From Blastocatellia bacterium (GTDB lineage Bacteria; Acidobacteriota; Blastocatellia; Chloracidobacteriales; JADJPF01): 64,000 bases of DNA. The stretch spans positions 92,669 through 156,668 of the forward strand of contig JADJPF010000009.1 of NCBI GenBank assembly GCA_016713405.1, given 5' to 3'. A program made the position numbers and the translations under genes. The notes below the pieces were generated by a model. The model was not told the origin of the DNA and did not search any database. It worked only from the letters and a program-made list of their open reading frames with translations. The stretch's first letter is position 1, and every line of letters starts with the position of its first letter. Positions 8,012 to 18,200 of the stretch are shown here, piece after piece.

Positions 8012-9954
8012 ATGATAGAAAAACAAATAGCTCAATATGGTTCTTGGCCTTCGCCTATTAGTTCAGATCTTGTTGTTAAAGGTACTGTTAGACTAAAAAC
8101 ACCTGTTTATGATTCTGGAAAAATTTATTGGACAGAAATGCGCCCTAGTGAAGCAGGTCGTAGCGTTATTGTTCAACATTTAGCCGACAATACAACTCAA
8201 GATGTTATTCTAGCCCCATTTAATGCTAGAACTAGAGTTCATGAATATGGAGGAGGTGAAAGCTTAATTGTTAATGAAAAAGTATATTTTATTAATTTTT
8301 CTGATCAAAAACTCTATTTAGTTGATATAAATAAAGATAAAACTCCTCAAAGTATATCTACAAAAGATAATTGCTATTATTCAGACTTTGCGCTTGATAA
8401 AACGCGAAATAGATTAATCTGTATTCAAGAAGATCATACAAGTAGCGATCAAGAAGCCATTAACAGCTTAGTTGCTATTAATTTAACAGGTGACAGCCTG
8501 GTTGAAACTATTGCAAGTGGTAATGATTTTTATAGCTCACCCCGTCTTAGCCCTGATGGTACAAAACTAGCATGGCTTACCTGGCAACATCCCAACATGC
8601 CTTGGGATGGGACAGAACTTTGGATAGGCGAAATTGACGAACAAGGCAAAATTACCAATCTAGCAAAAGTTGCTGGCGGGAAAACCGAATCTATTTTTCA
8701 ACCTGAATGGTCAGCTAGTAATACACTGTGTTTTGTGTCTGATAGAAGTAATTGGTGGAATCTTTATTGCTGGAAAAACGGTCAAATAGAAGCCTTATGT
8801 GAAAAACAAACTGAATTTGGACTTCCTCAATGGGTTTTTGGAATGAGAACTTATGGTTTTGCGGCAAATAATACGATTATTTGTAGCTATACTGAAAAAG
8901 GGATCTGGTATTTAGCTAGCCTCAACATAGAAACAAAAGAATTGAAAAATTTTAATATTCCTTACACAGAAATTTCTGATCTACATGTTGCTGATGGAAA
9001 AGCTTTTTTTGTTGGCGGCTCTCCAACTAAATTAAGAGAAATTGTAATGTTGGATTTATTTAGTAATGAAATAAAGATTTTACGTAAAACCAGCGATCTT
9101 GTCTTTAGAAGATGAATATTTATCAATTCCAAAAGCAATTGAATTTCCAACAGAGCAAGGTTTAACAGCGCATGCTTTTATTACCCCAAAAAACGCTAAG
9201 TATCAAGCCTTAGCAGAAGAAAAACCACCATTGCTAGTAAAAAGTCATAGGCCCAACCGCAGCAACTTCATCTGTTTTAAGCTTGACAATTCAATACTGG
9301 ACTAGTCGAGGTTTTGCAGTTTTAGATGTTAATTATGGTGGAAGTACAGGCTATGGCCGAGATTATCGCAGTCGGCTTAATAGGAGTTGGGGAATTGTTG
9401 ATGTTGATGATTGCGTTAATGCTGCTAAATATTTAGTAGAACAAGGGCTGGCTGATGCTAAAAAACTGGCTATTGATGGTGGTAGTGCAGGTGGTTACAC
9501 TACTTTAAGCTTAGTAACTTTTCAAGATGTCTTTTCTGCTGGTGCTAGTTATTATGGAGTTAGCGATCTAAAAGCCTTAGCAGAAGATACTCATAAATTT
9601 GAATCTCGCTATTTGGACAATTTAGTTGGAGCTTATCCACAAGAAAAAGAGCTATATCATCAGCGATCACCAATTAATTTTGTTGAACAACTTTCTTGTC
9701 CAGTGATTTTGCTTCAAGGTTTAGAAGATAAAGTAGTACCTCCTAATCAAGCAGAAAAAATGTTAGAGGCTTTAAGAGAAAAGAAAATTCCAGTTGCTTA
9801 TGTAGCTTTTGAAGGTGAACAACATGGTTTTCGTCAAGCAGCAAACATCAAACGAGCCTTAGAAGCAGAATATTATTTTTATGCCCAAGTTTTTAAATTT
9901 GCTGTTGTTGATGATATCGCTCCAGTAACAATAGAAAATGTAGAAAAACTTTAG
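8012..9954 (+). CDS. S9-family serine peptidase (acylaminoacyl/dipeptidyl peptidase type), two frameshifts
   Basis: Three consecutive frames make one protein of about 645 residues: an N-terminal beta-propeller (SPRLSPDGTKLAWLTW, FSVQ-like repeats) and a C-terminal alpha/beta hydrolase. The nucleophile is in GGSAGGY, the acid in GLEDKVVPPNQ and the His in GEQHGF, so the catalytic triad is complete. Breaks lie near 9100 and near 9249; at the second, the text reads HxGPTAATSS where the family has HGGPT, meaning two bases are missing exactly inside the oxyanion-hole motif. No signal peptide, so it is probably a cytoplasmic oligopeptidase. The intact motifs favour sequence error over real decay. 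Confidence 0.88.
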
Positions 9955-9980
9955 GTTAATGTATTTCTTTTGAAAGAAAA

Positions 9981-10235
9981 TTGGAGGTTAATATGAGTGT
10001 AGTAATAGATGATGAAATATTACAAACAACTAGAATGACTAAAAAAGAGTTGTTGCAAGAAATAGCTATAATGTTGTTTGAGAAAGAGAAATTGACTTTG
10101 GGACAAGCTAGCAAATTGGCAGGAATTAACCAATTTAATTTTCAGCATTTGTTAGCTAGCCGTAACATCTCTATACATTATGGAGTAGAAGATTTTGAAC
10201 AAGATTTAGCAACATTAGAAGGATTAAGAAAATAA
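9981..10235 (+). CDS. UPF0175 protein, probable antitoxin
   Basis: The 84-residue protein has the UPF0175 layout: a short strand (VVIDDEIL), a helix (TKKELLQEIAIMLFEKEKLT), then LGQASKLAGINQFNFQHLLASRNISIHYG, a small DNA-binding-like helix pair, and DFEQDLATLEGLRK. The ribosome site GGAGG is well placed. Its stop overlaps the start of the DUF3368 gene by one base (TAATG), the standard layout for this toxin-antitoxin-like pair. The role is inferred from pairing; the antitoxin would bind and restrain the PIN-like partner and probably represses the operon. Confidence 0.85.
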   Translation: MEVNMSVVIDDEILQTTRMTKKELLQEIAIMLFEKEKLTLGQASKLAGINQFNFQHLLASRNISIHYGVEDFEQDLATLEGLRK

Positions 10236-10719
10236 TGTTGGTAGTTAGCAACAGTTCACCAATAATGAATTTAGCTGCTATAGGACAGTTAAGATTACTT
10301 GAACAACTTTATTCAAAATAATAATCGCTCAAGCTGTTTATAAAGAGGTAGCATTAGAAGGGGCAGGATTGCCTGGAGCAGATGAAGTAGATAAATTTAC
10401 ATGGATAGAAACGCAGGTGGTTAAGGACACAGCTAAAGTATTATTGCTAAAATCAGAACTAGATTTAGGAGAATCTGAAACAATAGCTTTGTCTATAGAA
10501 TTAAAATCAGATTTACTGTTGATGGATGAAAGATTAGGAAGGGCAAAAGCCTTTAGTTTGGGTTTAAATTGTGTTGGAATTTTGGGAATATTGATAGAAG
10601 CTAAAAAGCAAAACTTTGTTACAGAAGTTAAGCCATTAATGGATGATTTAATAAACAAAGCAGGTTTTTGGATAGATAAAAAACTCTATACAAGAGTTTT
10701 ACAAGCAGCTAAAGAGTAA
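10235..10719 (+). CDS. DUF3368 PIN-like nuclease, probable toxin, frameshifted
   Basis: The gene begins with MLVVSNSSPIMNLAAIGQ, the DUF3368 start (one acidic residue is replaced by Asn6). The frame stops near 10318, and the adjacent frame continues IIAQAVYKEVALEG, then DLGESETIALSIEL and LLMDERLGRAKA, with the acidic residues expected of a PIN-like active site, to 10719. A single missing base in the AAAATAATAA stretch explains the break. If real, the toxin would be dead; if an assembly error, this is an intact type II-like toxin-antitoxin pair with the UPF0175 gene. Confidence 0.83.
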
Positions 10720-10755
10720 GTTTGATCTTTGTATTAACTTATTGATTTATAATAG

Positions 10756-10795
10756 TATTAGTGCTAATTGTGGTTAGCCACAGATAGCACTAATA
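10756..10795. repeat. Compound hairpin upstream of the envelope operon
   Basis: The outer arms TATTAGTGCTA (10756-10766) and 10785-10795 are perfect complements; inside them TGTGG (10769-10773) pairs with CCACA (10778-10782) around TTAG. No T run follows. It lies 37 bases after the toxin-like gene and about 90 bases before the next operon, so it could be a terminator remnant or a regulatory site. Confidence 0.5.
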
Positions 10796-10886
10796 GGAAC
10801 TCCGCAAGCTTGGACAGAATATTTCCACTTAGTCCATTGTAGCAGCGCACGTATTAGAAAAACTTACCTTAATAGATACTTGCTTT

Positions 10887-12833
10887 ATGAAAAACATAGC
10901 TAAGTATCTACAAAAAATTTTCACAACAACAAATAAAAGAATACTGATTTTGTCAGTGTTTTTTTTAGTTTTAGCAATTGCTTTAACAGCAGAGTTTTTT
11001 CAAATAAAAAGACAAACTCAACAAGCATTAGTTAAAGCTAAAAATACTTTGTTTGAGCAAAATATTGTCAAACATCGTCAAGAATTTTGTAAACCTATTA
11101 GTCAAAATGTTAGCTTACTACAAAATACTAATAAAACTCACACCATTGCTTATTACCGAGATAATTATTTTGTTGCTACTAGTGCGGGTTTAATAAAATA
11201 TTCTGCTAATGGTCAAAAGCTTCGTTCTTACAATAACTTAACAGAATTATCTGAAGCTGTTTCACTTGCTACTTGGGCAGATAAACTTTATATAGGCACT
11301 CGTTCACAAGGTTTATTAGCTTTTGATGGACAAGAATTTAAGAAATATTCGTGGCCTGAGCTAAAAACAAGTGCTATTTCAGCTTTACTTAATGACAACG
11401 GACGTTTGTTGATAGGCACTTTTAATGCTGGGCTTTTAGAGTTTGATGGCGACAAGTTTTCAACGATAAAAATTGGTAAACAAACAGTAAAATCCATTAC
11501 CTCCTTAACAAAAGAGCAGCAACAGCTTTATATTGGTACTTTTAACAGTGGTTTATGGATAGAAAATGCTACTAAATCACAACATTTTACTACTGCTGAA
11601 GGGCTAGCTTCTAATCGTGTTGTTGGAGTTGTTCAAGTTGATGATAAGTTAATAGTTGCTACTGATTTTGGTTTATCTATAGCTAATTTAGCTGATTTAT
11701 CAAATAACGGACAAGTTTTTCAAACTGCTATTACTTTGCCCACTTTATCAGGAATTACTAGCAATGATCAGCAATTGACGCTAGTTCAAGATAATGGTCA
11801 GCTTTGGCAAGTATCATTAGAAAATCTAGTCACCAAAAACTTAAAACCAGTAAATAAAATAGATACAGCTAATGCTCATATTGTAAAACTTGGTGATCAA
11901 ACTTGGTTAGCTAGCGACAACGGACTTTGGCAGTTAAATAAAAATAAGCTTGTTGCTTTTGGTCAAGCTAATGTTAATAGTCTTGCTAGCAATTTAGTTT
12001 CTGCTTTAGCCGTTGACCATGTAGGACGCTTATGGATTGGTTATTTTTGTAATGGCATAGATGTTTTCTCTTCATCAGGCAGTAAAATTACTCATTTAGA
12101 AAATGAAAACTTAAGAGAAATAAATCATATTGCTGTTAGAGAAAAAAAAGTTGTTGTAGCAACTTCACAAGGATTATTTAGTTTTGATCAAAATTTTCGT
12201 AGCAGTCGCCTAAGCAAACAAAATGGACTTGTAAACCACAATGTTACTTGTAGTTATCAAACTTCTGATTCTGAAAATCTGCTGCTAGCCACTGCTAAAG
12301 GTTTAGCAATTGGTAAATCAGATAAATTTTCTTTGCTTACAACTGTTCAAGGTCTTCCAAGTAATAGCACTTATAGCATTTCAACTTTAGACAAAAATAT
12401 TTATGTAGCTACTTTAACTGGGCTAGCAAAAATTTCTAATGACAAAGTAATTCGCACTTACAAAGACGCTAATTCCAACTTAAAGAGTAATTGGATTACA
12501 AGCCTACAAATAGCAAACAAACAACTTTTTATTGGTACTTATGGCGGCGGAGTTTATCAGCTAATGCCTAATGGGGAACTCCGTAGCTTTGTTCCTGAAA
12601 TTGGACGTTTAGCCGTCAATCTTAATGCGATGTTTAGCGACAATGAACGCCTTTATGTAGGCACTCTTAACGGCTTATGGATTTATCAGCTAAACAATCA
12701 ACGTTGGCATCAAGTAAAAATACATTTAAATAATGTCTTAAGCATTACAGGAAGTAATGACAATATTTATGTTGGAACTACTAACGGTATTGCAAAAATA
12801 ACAAAAAATTTCTTTCAACAAATAGAAAACTAG
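10887..12833 (+). CDS. Membrane-anchored beta-propeller protein (regulator-propeller repeats)
   Basis: The 648-residue protein has one N-terminal membrane helix (ILILSVFFLVLAIALTAEFF) and a large extracytoplasmic part made of repeats like LYIGTRSQGLLAFDG, LLIGTFNAGLLEFDG, LYIGTFNSGLW, LFIGTYGGGVYQL and LYVGTLNGLWIY. These are the two-component-regulator propeller (Reg_prop) repeats that form seven-bladed or double propellers and sense ligands in hybrid sensors. Unlike those sensors it has no kinase or output domain. It is the first gene of a five-gene operon; its stop codon is overlapped by the ribosome site of the next gene. It may be the recognition or scaffold subunit of that system. Confidence 0.82.
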   Translation: MKNIAKYLQKIFTTTNKRILILSVFFLVLAIALTAEFFQIKRQTQQALVKAKNTLFEQNIVKHRQEFCKPISQNVSLLQNTNKTHTIAYYRDNYFVATSAGLIKYSANGQKLRSYNNLTELSEAVSLATWADKLYIGTRSQGLLAFDGQEFKKYSWPELKTSAISALLNDNGRLLIGTFNAGLLEFDGDKFSTIKIGKQTVKSITSLTKEQQQLYIGTFNSGLWIENATKSQHFTTAEGLASNRVVGVVQVDDKLIVATDFGLSIANLADLSNNGQVFQTAITLPTLSGITSNDQQLTLVQDNGQLWQVSLENLVTKNLKPVNKIDTANAHIVKLGDQTWLASDNGLWQLNKNKLVAFGQANVNSLASNLVSALAVDHVGRLWIGYFCNGIDVFSSSGSKITHLENENLREINHIAVREKKVVVATSQGLFSFDQNFRSSRLSKQNGLVNHNVTCSYQTSDSENLLLATAKGLAIGKSDKFSLLTTVQGLPSNSTYSISTLDKNIYVATLTGLAKISNDKVIRTYKDANSNLKSNWITSLQIANKQLFIGTYGGGVYQLMPNGELRSFVPEIGRLAVNLNAMFSDNERLYVGTLNGLWIYQLNNQRWHQVKIHLNNVLSITGSNDNIYVGTTNGIAKITKNFFQQIEN

Positions 12834-12844
12834 AGGACAAGTTT

Positions 12845-15190
12845 ATGAGTCGTAGAACTCTATATTTAGCACTTGTTATTACATTGATTTTAATTGGTTA
12901 TTGGCCGATGTCTAGAATTTCGGCTCAGTCAGGCGTGTTGCTGCCTACAAATATAACTAATCAACCAGATGTTCTTTCTTTATCTGTGATGAATGTTGAT
13001 ATTTTGATAGATAACCAATATGCAAGAGTTAAAGTATTACAGATTTTTGATAATCATTATGGAACAGTTTTAGAAGGCAAATATACATTTGGGTTGCCCA
13101 CCACAGGAACAATTTCTGATTTTGCTATTTGGGAAAATAATGTGCGTATTCCTGGGGTAATTATGGAAAAACGCCGAGCAGAAGCCGTTTATGGCGATCT
13201 TACAAATGCAAAAGTTGACCCAGGTTTGTTACAGCAAGATGATGAGCATGGCGGTAGTTCTGCTTTTTCTGTAAAAGTTTTTCCTATTCCTGCTTATGGA
13301 AGTAAAAGACTAGAGTTAGAGTATACAGAAAACTTAGAAGTGGAAGAATTAACTAGCCGCTTCTCTTTTCCTCTTAAGCCTGAATTTGGTTATAGCCAAG
13401 AAGTAGATGAGCTAAACATCCATGTGACTATCTTAAGTAACACTCCAATTACAGAAATTGCTTCGGAAAACTATAAAATGCAGGTGCTAAAGTCTACTGC
13501 AAATGAATTTGAAGCGGTTTACAAAGCAAAAAACGTTGAGTTAGAAGAAGATTTAGAATTAAGTTACAAGCTAAATGTTGCAAAAAATCAGCTTAATGCT
13601 ATTGCTTATCGTGCGCCAGAACATATTTCTGCTTATGACCTTAGAGATCCTGCTTTAGCAAAACCAAATCCCGACGGATATTTTCAAACTTTAGCAGTCT
13701 TTAATGAAGAAGCACAAAAATCATCAAGTAATGTGTTAATTTTGCTAGATACTTCTTTGTCAATGTATGGTGATAAATTGGTGCAAGCTGTTTCTGCATT
13801 GGAGCTATTTCTAAATAGCTTAACTCCGCAGTCACAATTTAATTTAGTTCTTTTTAATGAAACTGTAACACCTTTATCTAACAACCCTTTACCAGCAACA
13901 AAAGAAAATATTGCCAAAGCCATGTCATTTGTTACAGAGTCTTGGCTTTATGGTGGTACAGATTTACATCAAGCTTTATCAACATCACTTAAATTAATAA
14001 ATGCTTTCCCCACAGGAAATAAGAACATTATTTTAATTTCTGATGCTAACTCAACTATAGGCCAGCTACAAAAATCAAAAATAGTTGAAGAATTTAATAA
14101 AACTAATAGTAAATTGCAAGCCAGACTTTTTGCTTTAGGTTTAGGTAGCGATGCAGCTAACAACCTGTTAGAACAATTAGTTAAAGACTGCAATGGTTAT
14201 GCTCTGTCAATGCGTGAAACAGAAGACATCAATTTTCCAGTAAAAAGCATTATTGATAAAACACAGAAATCAAATATTTCTAATTTAAGTTTTGAAGAAA
14301 GCGACAAGAATTTTTATCAAGTTTATGCCACTAGCGATAAAAACACTTTTGATCAAAGCAGTTATAGCTATGTTGGACGTTATCGCAAGCCTCAAGCGCA
14401 AGCAACTGTTAGCGTTAAAGCTTTTTTAGGCAATCGTCCAATAAATTTATTTAGTAATTTATTATTGCCAGAGTTTGACGATACACATGCACAATTACCA
14501 AGAATTTGGGCCCGTGCTAGAGTTGATGCACTACTTAGAGAAATGGATCTTTATGGGGAGAGAGAAGACTATATTGCTGAGATTATTAGACTTGCCCAAA
14601 AATATAAATTTGTTACTCCCTACACTTCTTTTATTGCTGCACCTAGGGCGTTACTTCGTCCTCGTTTAATTCAGCCAGGCGATCCAGTAATTCGAGTTAA
14701 AACAGATGAATCTATCAAAGCGGTTTTTGCTGTCTTGCCATTTGGCGAAACTCTCCCGCTAAAATATTTAGCAGAAGAAAATGTTTGGGAAGGACGCTTT
14801 TTTGCTCCTGCTGATATGCCTGATGGATCTTATAAGTGCCGATTGTTGCTAACAGATAAACACGGACAAGGATTTCAAGAAGAAAAAAGCTTTGTTATTG
14901 ATAGCCACGCGCCAAAACTAGAAGTAAAACTTGCTAAAACTACTTTGCAAGCTGGCGATGAGCTAATCATTAAAGCCAATGCAGACAAAGACACAATTAG
15001 ATTAATTGCTAAACTTTCATCTTTAACATCAATCAATTTACGTTGGTCAAATAAAGAGCAAATTAATATAGGTAAATTACAGATTCCAAATGATTTACCG
15101 GCTGGAAATTATACTCTAAGCGTAATTGCTGAAGATGGAGCTTATAACCAATCTAGCCAAGACATTAACCTAGTTATATTACCTAGATAG
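12845..15190 (+). CDS. VIT and von Willebrand A domain protein (inter-alpha-trypsin-inhibitor heavy-chain-like)
   Basis: The 781-residue protein has a signal sequence or anchor at 6-22, a VIT domain at about 40-185 (VKVLQIFDNHYGTVLEGKYTF, RIPGVIMEKRRAEAVYGD), and a vWA domain from about 295 with a complete MIDAS: Asp302-x-Ser304-x-Ser306, the Thr in YGGTD near 370, and ISDAN. Near the C-terminus TPYTSFIA is a hallmark of such proteins, followed by Ig-like beta domains. These proteins bind partners through a metal ion on the cell surface. The ribosome site AGAGGA overlaps the previous stop and the next gene starts 13 bases after this one's stop. A role as an adhesive or assembly hub for the operon is inference. 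Confidence 0.9.
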   Translation: MSRRTLYLALVITLILIGYWPMSRISAQSGVLLPTNITNQPDVLSLSVMNVDILIDNQYARVKVLQIFDNHYGTVLEGKYTFGLPTTGTISDFAIWENNVRIPGVIMEKRRAEAVYGDLTNAKVDPGLLQQDDEHGGSSAFSVKVFPIPAYGSKRLELEYTENLEVEELTSRFSFPLKPEFGYSQEVDELNIHVTILSNTPITEIASENYKMQVLKSTANEFEAVYKAKNVELEEDLELSYKLNVAKNQLNAIAYRAPEHISAYDLRDPALAKPNPDGYFQTLAVFNEEAQKSSSNVLILLDTSLSMYGDKLVQAVSALELFLNSLTPQSQFNLVLFNETVTPLSNNPLPATKENIAKAMSFVTESWLYGGTDLHQALSTSLKLINAFPTGNKNIILISDANSTIGQLQKSKIVEEFNKTNSKLQARLFALGLGSDAANNLLEQLVKDCNGYALSMRETEDINFPVKSIIDKTQKSNISNLSFEESDKNFYQVYATSDKNTFDQSSYSYVGRYRKPQAQATVSVKAFLGNRPINLFSNLLLPEFDDTHAQLPRIWARARVDALLREMDLYGEREDYIAEIIRLAQKYKFVTPYTSFIAAPRALLRPRLIQPGDPVIRVKTDESIKAVFAVLPFGETLPLKYLAEENVWEGRFFAPADMPDGSYKCRLLLTDKHGQGFQEEKSFVIDSHAPKLEVKLAKTTLQAGDELIIKANADKDTIRLIAKLSSLTSINLRWSNKEQINIGKLQIPNDLPAGNYTLSVIAEDGAYNQSSQDINLVILPR

Positions 15191-15203
15191 TAAAGAGAAA
15201 ATT

Positions 15204-18200
15204 ATGAGCGGAAATAAAAAAAGATTATTGCTAATGATGGGCTTAATAATAGTTATAACTATTCCAGTAACCAAAATGGTTAGCCAAAATACAGCAGAAA
15301 ATAAAGAGCAAACAAATAATAATAAAGTTGTTAAAGATGAAGTTATTCAAGCTATAGAGTCAGCTATTTATAATCAAGCGGATTTTTTTGCTACTACAGC
15401 ACTTGTTCCTTATCCTACGGCAACAGCACGTAACCAACTTTTAGCAGTAGCTAAACGCTATCCAAAAGAGCCAAGCGTTTATAAACAACTTTCTCAACTA
15501 GAAATAGAATTAGGGAATAAAGATGCAGCAGAAAAAGCATTATTAAACTATGTGTCTTTATCTGAAAATAGCCAAACTACCTTAACTGAACTAGCCAATT
15601 TTTATCAAGAACAAGCTGAATTTGTCAATCAAGCAGACACTCTAAATAAAATGCTAGATTTAGCACCAGATGAAGAACGACCTGATATTTTAGATGAACT
15701 TGTTGCTTTGGCTGATAAGCATAAAATAGATAAATATCTAGGAGCTAAATTTTATAAAGAAGTAGCTAGTCGTCATCCTGATAATTTAGAAATTTTGGAG
15801 AAATATTTAGATAAATTAGTCACAGATAAAGAATATAAAACTGTTCTAAAAATAGTTGATTCTTATAGACAAAATATTGCTGATAAAGATCAATATTTTC
15901 TTAAAAAACAAGTTGATATTTTGTTAGAAACAGATGATTGGCAAGCTGCTAAAGAGCTTTATATCAAAAATTTTGACCCATTTTGGCCTGATAATATTAA
16001 ACAATCTTTTTACTATGAAGTGCTGTCTGATAATGACCAGTTGCGGGCATATGGACAAGAGCTTCGTGCTAAATTCCAAAAAGATCCTTCTAGTTTTGAT
16101 TTTGCAATAAGGCTAATTGATTATTGTAATTACAACTCTGAGCAAGACCTAAGTTCATATATTTTTTATAAATTAGAAGAGTCACGTAGCCAAAACAACA
16201 TCACTTGGACAAGTAAAGAGCTAACTATTTTAGCTCGTCTTGCATTAAAAAAAGGAGAAGCCGAACGAGCATCACGCTATGTTTATACACTTTATAATCA
16301 AGGGGAGTTAAAACCTGGTAGTGAGCTAAGAGGACAACTTCTTTATCAATTATTTGAAATAGTTATGGATTCTCAAAACCAAAGATTACCTGTAACTACA
16401 GGCAATCTAAAGTTTTATCAAGAGGTTGCTAATGCTGATAGAAATCCTGGAGTCATTGGAGGCATTCTTTCTTTAATTTTTTCTGATAGCAAGCCTCAAG
16501 AAAAGTTTGCTGAAGCCGAAACAAATGCTATTCACCATTTTAATCAGGCGGCTGCTTATAGAATCTTTTTAACTTATAAAAAAGAATTTCCTACCTCTCC
16601 ACAACTAGCACAAATGTATTTAGATATTATTCGTTTTTATACTGAAAAAGGCAACACAGATATAGCTGATAAAACTTTACAAGACTTTGAAAATCGTTAC
16701 AAAAAAGCAGAAAAATTTCCTGAAGTAGCAATGAAACTAGCGGATGTTTATATTCTAAATAAAGATAGGGAAAAAGAATTAGCCGTATACCAACAAATCT
16801 TAGATTATTTAGGAAAAAATGCTAGAACAGGAAGATTATTGAAAACTGTAAAACACAAAGAAGTTAATCAAAATAGCTACAACGAAGACGATGAGGAAAA
16901 ACAGACGACTATTGAACCTCCAATGTCTGAGCCAACAAAGGTTGCGCCAACTACCGAATTTGTAGAACTTAATCCAGGGCTAAAAATTACACAACCAAAG
17001 TCTGATAATGCAGAATATTATTACTATGAAGAAGCACAAAGTTTTGAAGATTATTTAGTAGAGCCACAAAAAATTGACTATAGCACAGTGCTAAACCGCT
17101 ATATTTTTGCTTTAGATAAAGAAAATCGTACTAAAGAAATTATTGAGTTATTTAATAGAGAGATTAAAAAATATCCTAAAGAGTCAGGTCTTTATGAACA
17201 GTTACTGCAATGGTTGGGACAAACAAACTTAGTTGAAGACCAATTAGCCGTTTACCAAAAAGCTATAAAGCAATTTCCTACAACACTTTGGCATGACCGG
17301 CTAGCACGTTGGTTGATTAGTAAAGAACGTTATCAAGAATTTGCTAGTTATTCTCAAGATTTGGTAAGCAAGTTTGATGATAAAGAAATAGAAGACTACT
17401 TAAATAAGTTTGTAACTGATTATAGGCAATATAGCAAGTTTTATGATGGCCTCTATTTTTCACTTTATCAAAAAGCACATAATCGTTTTCCCCAAAATCA
17501 TCAGTTTGTAAGAGGTTTACTAGATTACTATGTTGTTCATAAACAATGGGATAACTGGCAAGCCTTAATTGGGCGATATTATTTTATTTGGCCTGAAGTT
17601 AGAAATGAATATTTGAGTTATTTATCAAAAAATGATCAGCTAAGAAAATATTTAGCTGATGCTCAAAATAAATTAGTTAACAGCACAGATATCAATAATT
17701 TATTGCCTTATAAGCTTTTTCGTGCTGATGCAGCAATCTGGCTATGTAATTATGAAGAAGCCATTGACGCTTATAGAGAGCTAAACCGCCTTTACCCAGG
17801 TAATCAAGATTTTGCTCAACAACTAGTAGGCTTAACACGCTCATTTGGTCAAGTGCAAAGGAAGTTTTTAACTGAAGCCACAAATGTACAAATTAAGCAA
17901 GTTAGTCTTAGACCCGGACTATCAGGAGATCGAGTTATTGCTGGCGAACTTTATGCAGAAACTAATGATTATCAAAAAGCTAAAATAGAATGGTCAAAGC
18001 TTTTAGAATTAGGTAAAGATAAACAAACTTATTTAGATACAGCAACAATATTTTGGGATTATTTTCAATATGATGACGCGCTAAAAGTAATAGAAGCATT
18101 ACGTAAACAAAAACAAGATAATACATTACTTGCTTTTGAAATGGGTGCAATCCTTGAGGCTAAACATCAATCTAACAGCGCAGTTGCAGAGTATATTAAA

